NCBI RefSeq assembly: GCF_029873635.1
Contig: NC_080423.1
Location: 96,433,025 to 96,497,024, forward strand
DNA from: Malania oleifera
Taxonomy: Eukaryota; Streptophyta; Magnoliopsida; Santalales; Ximeniaceae
DNA: 64,000 bases
Reading direction: 5' to 3'
Part shown: positions 12,050 to 26,235 of the stretch, in pieces
How the letters are laid out: every line of letters starts with the position of its first letter
How positions within the stretch are numbered: position 1 is the first letter of the stretch
Notes under the pieces: generated by a model
Database searches by the model: none
Told to the model about the DNA's origin: nothing
The model's input: only the letters and a program-made list of their open reading frames with translations
Translations under genes and position numbers: made by a program

Positions 12050-12416
12050 TCTAGGCTTTGAAGATGAACCTAAATAGGGTCAAGATGTAAGAACTAGGAT
12101 TAGCTCGGTGGCACATGGAATGCATAATCTGAGACACGTAAGGCGCGGTGATGAGGCCCACTTGAGCAACTACTGGAGAATTGAGCTTACTCCCATAAGG
12201 AAAATGATTTTCGTTCAAGGTGGAGCAATTGGAACTCACAACTAAATGAGAGATTGTTGAGAATTCCAATTATGAGTTTGTCCCAGATTGAAAAGATTAA
12301 AAGGATGATGGGTGCTTATATATATGATTAAGTTCAAAATCCAATAGGCTTAAGTTTTTGGATCAAGTTGGTACTCACTCCTGTATCAAGTCTACTCATG
12401 GACTCTTCCGATGTTA
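12050..12416 (-). mobile_element. Insertion in the GH1 pseudogene, LTR-like
   Basis: About 370 bp lie between the remnants of exons 9 and 8, where the intact gene has 106 bp of intron. The sequence is not GH1-like. It has LTR-like text (GAGAATTCCAATTATGAG ... CAATAGGCTTAAGTTTTTGG) of a type common in plant genomes. Borders and family are not certain. Confidence 0.4.
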
Positions 12417-12479
12417 ACATTATCAATAGATCATCCAAAAAGTGTTTAGGGTCAATCCAATATGATCCTTTTGAAATAA

Positions 12480-13555
12480 TTTAGTATATGTTATAGCAAA
12501 TATATGTTTAGTTTTCAAAAACTGAAAACATTAATTTTCTTAGGAATTTTTTATATTCAACAACACATTTAGTGACTAAACTTGAATTTAGTTTTTTTAA
12601 ATATAAGAAAGAATATGTTGTCATATATTTTACCACTCAAATTTTTTTCCTCTTCCTTATTAGAAAATGCTTACGTTGGTTCTGTTAATATACTTGTAAC
12701 TCAATAAAGGGTATCAAACTATAGACCTTTGCATGGATACTAATTAGTGGAGGCACCATTAGCTTGTATTATTTTTTTATTTTTTTTGTTTTTTTTATTA
12801 GTTTTTGTAACAGTTATTCTATCATAACTTCCCGTCACATATATCAATTTAGTCACAATTTTTTTTCTTTTCTTTTCTTTTAACTAGAATTTAGTCACGA
12901 TATTTGTATCAATTACATAACAAAATTTAGATTCAATTATTTTTATAATTTACATGAAAAAACATGAATATTAATATATATATATATATATATATATTCA
13001 TTTATACTAATTGAATAAAAAAATTAAATACAATTAATGCTAGTAAAGCTAAAGGACATTTTTCATAAATTATTGGTTGTTGGGCAGGCATGCAACCGTT
13101 TGGTTGCATTTTGGTGCAAGTTATTAATGTGATATTAAATACCATAACGTAACATATAAGTCTTGTGTTCATAAACATGAATTGGTCTATAGACCTCTTA
13201 ATTAATTTGTTCATAAAAGTTTTTGAAACCTTTTGTCCCATTGTCCATAACGTGGAGATGATCATTGAAGAAGCAAAGAAAAATCAAAAGCAATGTAGGA
13301 CCATATATGATATGAAAAAGACTTAACAAAAAGGCTCTTTAATTGCCTTTGGTCATTATTGTTACTAAATACATTATACATATACACCGCATTTTTTGTT
13401 TGAAAAAGGTAAAAGTTGAATTATATCTAATTAAATTGAATTGTGCATACTCAAGTTTAAACCAACCAAATAAAAATCGAGAGGCTGAACTAGTGACGAA
13501 AGAAAGTGAAACCCAACTTATCTATCCAAAAGATACCTTTTAGAGAACGTGATAA
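12480..13555. other. No gene recognised
   Basis: AT-rich DNA with an (AT)n run near 12977-12998. Short frames here lack domain features. Confidence 0.5.
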
Positions 13556-13559
13556 AAGA

Positions 13560-14129
13560 TGTTGTTCTTTATAAATGAAATGTTTCTCATTTCTTCTTCT
13601 CTAACGAGAAAATCAGCCGTGAACTCAAGCCTAAGGCTTGAGATACAAATAAAATCCTCTCTCCATCACAACAGCATAAAAGCAAGAAGAAATCAACAAA
13701 CAAGCCAACATTTATTTATACCAACAAATAGATTGAATAACATTGTTGTAAAAATTAAATACATAGCGGAAACAAATGATCTTACAACACAGCACTTAAC
13801 AGTGAAATATACAAAACTATAATCACAAAGATTATAATGAAAGTAATAAAATAATGACATGAAAATTACGTGGTTCGACAATGCCTACATCAACGAGAGC
13901 AATTGACAATGAATTTTTACTATCTTGTGTCCAAAGACATGAACAATCTAGAATTACAACATATATCATGTATATATAACCCTCTTGGAAGTTTTTCCCA
14001 CTAAATCCAATATACAACTTCCCAAATTCAAAATTTGAAAACCAATGCTAAGTTACCGAGACAAATAGTCGACAGTATATCGTCAACGGTTTAATATCAA
14101 GAGCAAACAGTTGAAGTAAATCATCGTCT
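13560..14129 (-). mobile_element. Probable Copia 3' LTR or tail fragment
   Basis: Lies directly downstream (minus strand) of the Copia pol remnant. It holds the plus-strand text ACGTGGTTCGACAATGCC (about 13868), which resembles phrases common in plant Copia LTRs. No clear TG...CA borders were found. Confidence 0.35.
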
Positions 14130-15059
14130 GTCCTTAAGCACTAAGCAGTAGATAAATTATAATGATTCGCAAACGGTGTATCGGTGATCATTTTAGCATT
14201 AACTGTGCTAAACCTGTCCAATACCATCCAAAAACCACCCCGAGACAACCACAATCTCACTGCAATTCTATCCATAAAGCCACTCTAGGATAACCCCATT
14301 CTCCCTACAGCTATGTACTTGCAAATCTCCAACCCAAGACTTTTATTGGTCGTGCCCAAAACCTTCACGTCAAAATCTTTTCTCAACAAAGTTTCCAACT
14401 GATTAACCTCAGTCAAAGACTTCCTAGCAAATGACATGTCATTCACATAAAATAATAGAAAAATCACCCACTTACATCCTATCGCCCTCTTCCCTTCTCG
14501 AAGCTCCACCAACTCATACATCTGATTCTTTTGCAATAACTCCATCACCTCCACCATAGCACTCGCCCATCTATTTTTTTCTTTGTTGTCCACTGTATCT
14601 TGAAAAATAGTAAGAACCTTGCTGATAGTAATGAATGTAATATGACACTAGATCATCAAATTTATACCTAAGTGGTGGCCTAATAGTGCATTTGGTCCTA
14701 CTATGATCCTGCTGGAATTCCGAGTTAAAACCCCTTGCATTATGAACAATATCATCTCTGCCCAGAGTCTATAACGTCACCTGCATCACAATCTTATTTC
14801 TGCTGCAATTTATGCTATGATACTGCTGATCTCCTGACCTAGAACTCCTTGCATTATAAACAATATCATTTCTGTCATGAGTTTCCAACTCCACTTGCAT
14901 CACATGCTCATTGCTGCTGCAGTTTTCTAGCACCTGTTTCTCTCTGTCTGCTTGAGTACGTTGCACCATGGCTTTCTCACTAAAAACCATGTCTCCACTA
15001 ATCACCACCTTGTTTGCCATTGGATTACACAACTTGAACCCATCTTTCTTATACCCCAA
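14130..15059 (-). pseudogene. Copia pol fragment (integrase end to RT)
   Basis: Minus-strand order: a GYKK..FKLCNP..NKVVIS.D.VF stretch (about 15059-14950) typical of the region after Copia integrase; then KNRWASAMVEVMELLQKN and GKRAIGCKWV (about 14580-14465) of RVT_2; then a direct jump to LLFYVNDM, the RT active-site block, with YVDD changed to YVND; then SLGLEI and a VLDRFSTVNAK-like block to about 14150. The RT core between CKWV and the YVDD block is deleted, and stops interrupt the rest. It is a defective relic. Confidence 0.75.
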
Positions 15060-15079
15060 AAAATAAGCACCATCTAGAC

Positions 15080-15726
15080 AACCCTATCATGAGTTAATTC
15101 ATGACTTTCAGTTATCCATCCAGGGAAGTTTTCTCAGTTATTATTACTATATTTCTAGATTTACAGAAACATCAGTTATGCCTATAGATATTAAAAGAAT
15201 GTTTGAATAGAATATTCAGAAACAGATTACGCTAAGCAACATAGGTGTGAGTTATATGGTGTATTACGTATATGTGTTTCCTTAGACTCAGTTGTTTACA
15301 GTATACAATACTTTTAAATCAAATATTACAGTTAGACAACTCATCTGTCACACATTAGTAATAGCATATTTCTTCTTACTGAGCGCTGTCTCATCCCAGT
15401 GACTTAACATTTTTCAGGTGATCCAGCTAGATGAACAGATCAGACTCGCAAATAGAGAGGTCGTCTATACTACCCTTCGGTAGTAGATGCTAGGATGATG
15501 AGTAATTATGTATGTATATTTAGGGAAAATACTGGATTCTGATATTGTAAATATGGATGTATGACTTTATGTTTTCGTTGCATATGTATGTTACTCTGTA
15601 AACAGGAATTTCCTCAGTGCCCACCTGGGGCCTGAGATGTATAACAAACATTATCAGGGGTATCAGAGTATTTTATTTCACAATATATTATATAAAAAAA
15701 ATGGTAAGAATTTTCAGGTCGTTATA
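15080..15726 (+). mobile_element. Gypsy-type LTR fragment
   Basis: Text around 15340-15450 (cACACATTAGTAATAGCATATTTCTTCTTACTGAGCG as scattered matches, then GGTGATCCAGCTAGATGAAC) matches the reverse complement of 47560-47660 in the solo LTR. The fragment ends in CAGGTCGTTATA at about 15726, like the end of the Gypsy-1 5' LTR. It is a truncated downstream part of such an LTR. Confidence 0.55.
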
Positions 15727-15809
15727 GTCCAAGCTAAGTTGGGCATATGAGGTCCAAACCATGTGGAGTCAATTTCGACCGATCAAACTTAGCCATTTAA
15801 AATTGTATC

Positions 15810-16085
15810 TTTTTTTCTTTTTAACTATGTTTTAGTGACGATTTTCAGCTGAAAAAATGTGCTAGTTATAGTGACGACCTTACGCTTTTAGTGACAGAAT
15901 GAAACTGTCACTAATATTCCATTATTAGTGACAATTTCCAAAACCATCGCTAATAGTTAGTTGTGACCGCTGTTTTAGTCACCACTTCATATCCGTCATA
16001 TTATGGTCACAATAAGTACTAGTGATGGTTTGCTATTATTAGTGATTGTTTCAAGCTGTCACTAAAGGCCTTATGTTTTGTAGTG
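15810..16085 (+). mobile_element. CACTA transposon end, first copy
   Basis: Ends in TTTTGTAGTG (reverse complement of the CACTACAAAA terminus). It is filled with subterminal repeats TAGTGAC and GTCACTA in both orientations, as in CACTA (En/Spm) termini. No matching 5' CACTACAA end was found upstream, so only one terminus is present. Confidence 0.6.
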
Positions 16086-16284
16086 AATTCAATGTGTTGA
16101 ATGCTCATTCCTTTAATCAAAACAATCCTCATTACAAAAATAATCATGATTTCCCTTCCCTCATCATGTAATAACTAATTGAACAATTGCAAAGGAATTA
16201 ACATTAGAATTACAATTTTACTAATTTGGCCTCAATTCCTCCCAATCAAACAAGCTTGATAAAAGTAATTTATAGTATTTTATT

Positions 16285-16569
16285 GACAGTTTGAGAACCG
16301 TCACTAAAAGTTAACAATAGTGACGGTTTAGAAACTGCCACTAATAGTAGGTTTTTAGTGAAGATTTTTAGCCTAAAAATAGTGTTAGTTATAGTGACAG
16401 TATTATAGCATTAGTAATAGTACGTCTTTGTCACTAATAATATGTTGAGACAGCCATTATAGTCATCAATCTATAAGCGTCACTAGTCGTCGCTTATAAT
16501 TAATAGTGATAGTTTTCTATTATTAGTGACAGTTTCAAAGTGTCACTAATAGTCTTCTTTTTTGTAGTG
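16285..16569 (+). mobile_element. CACTA transposon end, second copy
   Basis: Same layout as 15810-16085: TAGTGAC/GTCACTA subterminal motifs and a TTTTTTGTAGTG end at 16569. The two copies follow one another in the same orientation with about 200 bp between them. Confidence 0.6.
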
Positions 16570-17360
16570 TTTTTTCATTGAAGGAAATCAAACTAATAAT
16601 TTGAGAAAAGAAATAAGATGAAATTATTTCAAATAAAATGTCATCAATAGGCAAACCATTGCACACTAGAAAATCAACCTTGAATTTTTTTCTACCATTG
16701 AAGCAAGCTTTTTTTTAATGAAATTCCGAGACCTTGTAGAAGGAACTTGAGTTTTGGTGTGAGCCCACTGGACCAATTAAAACGAAGAGGCGGGGGGGGG
16801 GGGGGGTGGGGTGGAAGTACATGAACTAGCCCTTGCATTCATATGAATAGGAATTTTGTAAGTCAGGGTCTTCTTCCTCAAGCATAAAGCTAGGGTTTCA
16901 TAACCTTAGCCATGGCAGCCTATAGCTGCCACAACTAAAACAAGTGCTGCTCCTCGCATCCCCCACGGCTGCTTCTACATATGGTAGCTAGGTTTGTTTC
17001 AGCCAAGAAGAAACCTCCTAACCCTAGTTTTCAGCCCTTACACAGCAATATACACACAATCTAACCCTTACACAGCAGTTGGCTGCCCTACACGGAAAGT
17101 TGCAACTATTCAAACCCCACGACAACCATCTGATGTAAACAACCCTACATTTCCCCCATACTCAAAAAGCCCAGAAAAAAAAAAGTGGGGGGAGGGGGGG
17201 GGGAAGAAGCAAAAACCTCCCACTCACCTTTTTCTTCTATTATTATTATTATTATTATTATTATTGCTCTGTGTTTATTCTCCTTCCTTCTCCTTTTAGA
17301 TAGGAGACTATTTAGTTTACAAAATCTTTTAATATTCCCTTTATTTTCATTTTTAATTAG
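16570..17360. other. No gene recognised; G tract and (TTA)n
   Basis: Contains a 15-base run of G broken once near 16793-16807, a second G-rich run near 17185-17203 and an (ATT)n run near 17240-17266. Open frames across the (ATT)n run are simple-sequence artefacts. Confidence 0.5.
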
Positions 17361-17370
17361 CAGTGTTTAA

Positions 17371-17428
17371 TATATATATATATATATATATACATATATA
17401 CTTATTTATATATATATATATATATATG
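17371..17428. repeat. (TA)n microsatellite
   Basis: Interrupted TA dinucleotide run downstream of the beta-glucosidase gene. Confidence 0.85.
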
Positions 17429-17697
17429 TAAAAGAATACGTTTTTTTGTGATATTTAAATGAAGGAGACTACAATTATTTTTTTGTCATTTATCTTTTGT
17501 ATTTTTCATTTACTAGTCACTTCGCAAATGCTTAATGTGCCATTTATTCTTAAATACTACGAAAATAATGATTGGAATAAACTTTTGCGATTTATTCACT
17601 GATTCACTTTGTTAATTCCCACGAATCTTTTGTGAGTCAAATAATGGAATTAGAACTTTTATGTAGCAACAATCAATGGTGTTAAATATATACATAC

Positions 17698-17718
<21 letters not shown>

Positions 17719-17759
<41 letters not shown>
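17719..17759. repeat. (GA)n microsatellite
   Basis: Pure GA run preceded by a TA run. The GH1 pseudogene has the matching GA run near 9508-9530, so the repeat predates the duplication. Confidence 0.9.
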
Positions 17760-17762
<3 letters not shown>

Positions 17763-17906
17763 TAATGCCTACATATATATAGATGACAAAGTCATTATTT
17801 ATTAATTATAGATAATGAGAAAGAAGCTATAGTCTTCCTCTTGCTAATTTAGTACATCCAAGTAGAATAAGGAAAAGGCACATTTTTATTCTTGAAACAT
17901 TCTCTC

Positions 17907-22684
<4,778 letters not shown>

Positions 22685-22742
22685 ATGCCCACTGAGCAAT
22701 TAGCTTTGGTGGTGTGTGCTTCAACCCTTGCTCAAGCTCTCC

Positions 22743-22750
22743 TTTATATA
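22743..22750 (-). promoter_or_regulatory. TATA box of the beta-glucosidase gene
   Basis: TATATAAA on the minus strand, about 59 bp upstream of the ATG. Transcription would begin near 22715 and give a 5' leader of roughly 30 nt. Confidence 0.6.
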
Positions 22751-23145
22751 GAGCTAGCTAGGGTCGATTAATTATTGTATCCAACACACTTTATCCTTCC
22801 ATGACTTTCTCGTGCCAAAAATTTGGTATGCCACCATGCATGCATGTATGCATGTATATGGCCTTTGTTAGCCTCTTCTTATTTTTTCTTCTTAAAAAAA
22901 AAAAGATTTACAAAATCACCTCATGTGTAGGGTTGTTGATGTCATTGAACTACAAAACATGAATACCTTATTAATTTGAATTTCAAAATTCTTAGCAAAA
23001 TTTTAATTTTAATGAAATAATTGTGTATGTAATATGTTTTTGAAAATCAATATAGCATTGTCCCAAAATTCCCTTTAATTAGATGTTAAAAAAATCCAAA
23101 TTCACATTATTTCCGTACCTTAAGTTTGAAGAGGCCTTAGATCTA
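22751..23145. other. Upstream intergenic DNA, nothing recognised
   Basis: AT-rich sequence upstream of the gene, with CATGCATG-type runs near 22835-22855 that resemble RY motifs. No function can be assigned. Confidence 0.4.
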
Positions 23146-23231
23146 TAGTTGCATTGGTTTTAGGTAAGATATAATACAATTGTGTATTTTGAATTCCTCT
23201 ATAATTTTTTCAGATTGAAATTAATTGAGTG

Positions 23232-23423
23232 TTTATTGTGCAAATTTGTTAATCCTATTTTGGTTAGATGTTGGCGTTGTTTTTTGGAAGACTTTTAAAG
23301 TTTTGTTTTCTGTTTCTCCCTCTGATTGTCTTATAACCACGGTATTCTTCCACCAAAAGTGAGGGTTTATCAATAAATAAATGGAGGTGCCACCTTTCTT
23401 TAAAAAAAAAAAAAAAAAACCAG
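23232..23423 (+). mobile_element. 5'-truncated retroposed tail with poly(A)
   Basis: The segment ends in an A tract (about 23402-23419) and is flanked by the direct repeat TAATTGAGTG (23222-23231 and 23424-23433), the mark of LINE-driven insertion. It holds CCACGGTATTCTTCCACC and AGTGAGGG, also present in near-identical form at about 57418-57448 in Gypsy-2. Both a LINE 3' end and a retroposed transcript are possible. Confidence 0.65.
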
Positions 23424-23464
23424 TAATTGAGTGAGTCCCCTCCACCCATCAATATATACCAATT

Positions 23465-23573
23465 TGGTTGCATTGGATTTAGGTAAGATATAATACAAAA
23501 TTGTATTTAAATTTGTCCAAAACTACCCAAATCCAAATTTAAGATCTAAAATCTATACTCCCAAATGCAACGT
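23465..23573 (+). mobile_element. Small MITE-like element
   Basis: Begins GGTTGCATTGGATTTAGG and ends CCCAAATGCAACG, giving short imperfect terminal inverted repeats. Its first 43 bp also occur at 23148-23190, left of the retroposed segment, so a second, partial copy is present. Confidence 0.4.
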
Positions 23574-24131
23574 TAATCAATTCAAATAATGGGTTTGAGC
23601 CAGATAAAAATCCATGGTTCAAACCCTAGCATCCAAACTGCCCACAAGATTTTATTTTTGAATTTTGTACATAATTGTTGTTGTAGTGGGAGACATTTTA
23701 GCAACCAAATTGGTGTATAGGAAAATGGAAGCACTTGTCAATCACATGTCCTTTGAATGGTTCAATGGGTGTTGATCTTATCCCAAGTAGGTTAGACATT
23801 GCACAATGATTTCAAGCACCAAAAGAACTTGTCTTGCCCAAATTTCGTATTTGATATTTGAATCGTTGAATGGGTGTGAGCCCTACCCCATGATTCCATG
23901 TGTTTCACCACAAAATTCCAATTTCTTAATTTGAGAAAGGCAAATATTACTTTTCATTCGGATTTTTATTAGCCTTTTATTAGTTTTATTTAAAAAAAAA
24001 AAAGAGTTAGCCTTTTCTTCATTAATGCTAGCAATCCATGCATTCATGATTTAATTTCCCTTTTTTCAATTTAAAAAATAATTTAATTATGCACACCTAG
24101 TGCAATATAATACTAATGCTTAATTAGAGGT

Positions 24132-24253
24132 CACATACAACTGGTTATATGAGATGCTTAGTTTCTCTCATCTCTTTTTTTTTTCTTTTATCTGTTTCAC
24201 GAAAAAAAAAAAAGATAAAAGAGAAACTTAACATCTTATACAATCATTTGTGG
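24132..24253. repeat. Fold-back hairpin, about 120 bp
   Basis: The left arm (GGTTATATGAGATGCTTAG, TTTCTCTCATCTC, then T tract) pairs with the right arm (A tract, GATAAAAGAGAAACTTAAC, ATCTTATACAATC) around a short loop near 24192-24201. It is probably a tiny MITE. Confidence 0.5.
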
Positions 24254-24264
24254 AACTCTTAAAC

Positions 24265-24832
24265 GTGAGCGTTTTTTGTTGGCTAGCAATTGATAACATA
24301 ATTCTAACAATAGATAATCTACCAGAGGATGGAGGATGACTTCGATGTGTGTCTTGTGTAAGAAGGAAGGCGAAAGAGTTGATCACATTTTTCTTTACTG
24401 TCACTTTAGTAAGAAAATTTGGGCTCTCATTTGTTAGAGGATGTGTAATCACATGGTCATGTCAAATTCTTTGAAATCAATGTTCTTAACATGGAATTGA
24501 TCGAAGCGTAAAAGATTTTTTAGAATGATGAAAGCAGATGTTCCGACAATCATCTATTGGGAAATTTGGAAGAAAACAAACAGAAGAATCTTTAGAGAAA
24601 ATTACTCCACAACAGTAAATATGTATAATAATTGTTTATCAAACCTGTACCTTTGGATTATGCCTAATTCCTTCTTATTTTATTTGAATCGGGAAGAGTT
24701 TTCCTATATTTGCTCTGATTTGAGAGAGTAATTTCGCTCATTTCTCCCCCACTTGGTCATTTTATTTCACTTGGGGGATTTAAGTTGCTTTCCCCTTTAA
24801 TAAAGTTAGCTTTTCTTCAAAAAATTAAAGGA
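24265..24832 (+). pseudogene. L1-type LINE 3' fragment (RT zinc-binding domain)
   Basis: An open frame around 24331-24437 reads MTSMCVLCKKEGERVDHIFL followed by YCHFSKKIWALIC: a Cys/His pattern (C-x2-C ... H-x4-C) typical of the zinc-binding domain after plant LINE reverse transcriptases. After a stop the match continues (IIYWEIWKKTNRRIF, about 24545-24590). A T/C-rich 3' region (CCCCCACTTGGTCATTTTATTTCACTT as scattered blocks, then CCCCTTTAATAAAG) follows. Only the 3' end of the LINE is present. Confidence 0.7.
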
Positions 24833-24839
24833 GATTAAA

Positions 24840-25130
24840 GAAAAACACTATGGGTAATGGACAAAATCCTAATTTTAATTATACAATATTATTTATTTAT
24901 TTTTATATTTACACTCATTTGCTCAAATTAAAAGACTAGTTGTAATCAATACTTCTATCATTAGAGCCAAGTCACTTTATATCGTACACCAATTCCTTCA
25001 ATACAAAATATCTAAGATTCTAATCCTAAAGTATCATTCCTAAATTCTCATTTTTCAATTTTAAATTTAGCTTAAATTTTTTACTATTATGCATTTAAGT
25101 TTTAAAGAAGAAAGATTGTCCAAACACGGC
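24840..25130. other. No gene recognised
   Basis: AT-rich DNA without coding or element signature. Confidence 0.4.
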
Positions 25131-25179
25131 GTATCCTCCAATTAAATTAGAGATGGCAGACTTGTACTGGCCAGCTTCA

Positions 25180-25445
25180 GAGCAAGAGACCACTCTCACG
25201 CGTACAAAATGTTTAGTACTCGCGCAGGCTTGTTCTAAATCTCAACGTGTCGCTTTTGAAGAGCGAGTAGAATGAATTTACAAAAGCTCGGGCGGGGTTT
25301 GCGCGCGACGCTCGGGAGAGGAAGAAAGGCCTTTTTAACTCTTACTTACTGCCAGGGACAGCTGGACAAATAGTGACCAGTTGTGATCGTCCACTTGGCG
25401 CGGCGCTATTGGTGGAAATCCGTGCTCATCCTTTTAAACAGCGAC
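25180..25445. promoter_or_regulatory. CpG-rich patch, possible promoter remnant
   Basis: About 265 bp hold roughly 20 CpG dinucleotides (GGTTTGCGCGCGACGCTCGG near 25297, GGCGCGGCGC near 25398) in DNA that is otherwise AT-rich and CpG-poor. CTATTGGTGG (25407) is a reversed CCAAT box. No credible coding frame follows in the next 800 bp. Confidence 0.3.
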
Positions 25446-26223
25446 ACGGGAACATATATATCTATATTATTGGTTTAAAAGAGGGGAAAAGGGCTCTTTG
25501 CCTTTGGTTATTCTTGGTTGCAAATTCACATAAAATATAATAGAATCTTTAAGACTTAGGTGATGTGTGGTTTGTAAGATTTATTTTTTATATCGATCTC
25601 CTTGGGAAAAATTATGTCTCGGGATATTTATATTGTTATACATTCTCGTGTTTTAGCTATAAGAGGAGATATGTGGTCATAAATATTGCATTCTTTGTTT
25701 GGTCGATTGAAGGCGTTTACTGGTATGAGTTAGCAAGGGATCACTTCCCCACCATAGCTCTCCGGCTTCTAATCCGAGCCTTTCGACATGAAAATTTCAA
25801 ATTCGAATAATTAATCTTATGGTAGATAATTTACAATACAATGTACTGCAGATTTTTTTATATAAATTTTTTGAAAATATATATATACATAAAAGACAGG
25901 CTTCAGACTGTCTCCTCAACGTGGAGGGCCAGATAAAGGCAAGAAAAAAAGATAAAAAAAAGTAATGCACAGATTAGAAAGGAAAGAAAAGAAAAGGAAA
26001 GAAAAGAAAAGGGAATAGTATTACCAAAAAATGAAAGAAGGCGTGTCAATTGGTTGGCTTGATTGAAAAAGCAAAGAAAATTAAGAAAAGCTTCTTGGGA
26101 AGAAAGAGAAATTGCAGCACATATTGCTTTTTAACTAAATGCGTGACAGAAGATATGATCTGTTAGGCTAGAAATTGCTGCACGCGTCCTATTAGGCCTT
26201 GTGATCAATTTAAATAAAATTTG
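25446..26223. other. No gene recognised
   Basis: A frame at 25565-25810 codes for 81 residues without recognisable features. The rest is AT-rich, with GAAAA repeats near 25978-26010. Confidence 0.4.
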
Positions 26224-26235
26224 TGTCGCCAGGTC

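Larger units (their letters stand above)
9613..12470 (-). pseudogene. Partial GH1 beta-glucosidase pseudogene
   Basis: A decayed second copy of the 3' half of the gene at 17907-22684, same strand, about 8 kb away. Recognisable pieces: exon 13 at about 9613-9780 (conserved FGI and IDYDDDLKRYPK, but frameshifted before them), exon 12 at about 11267-11375, a shortened exon 11 near 11434-11465, exon 9 at about 11829-11990 with an internal deletion, and the start of exon 8 at about 12417-12470. Exons 1-7 and 10 were not found. DNA downstream of the stop also matches (9340-9600 against 17530-17900, including a GA tract), so the duplication covered flanking DNA. Frameshifts, lost exons and an insertion at about 12050-12416 rule out function. 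Confidence 0.8.

Noticed and set aside
13002-13265. Minus-strand frame of 87 codons as a small host gene
   Set aside because: No domain, signal or neighbouring exon; AT-rich composition gives such frames by chance.
16994-17370. Open frames ending in runs of Leu or Ile
   Set aside because: Products of the (ATT)n tract and G tract; no homology recognised.
22685-22699. Upstream start for the beta-glucosidase at 22699
   Set aside because: The codon there is TTG, not ATG; the first ATG is at 22684 and opens a normal signal peptide.
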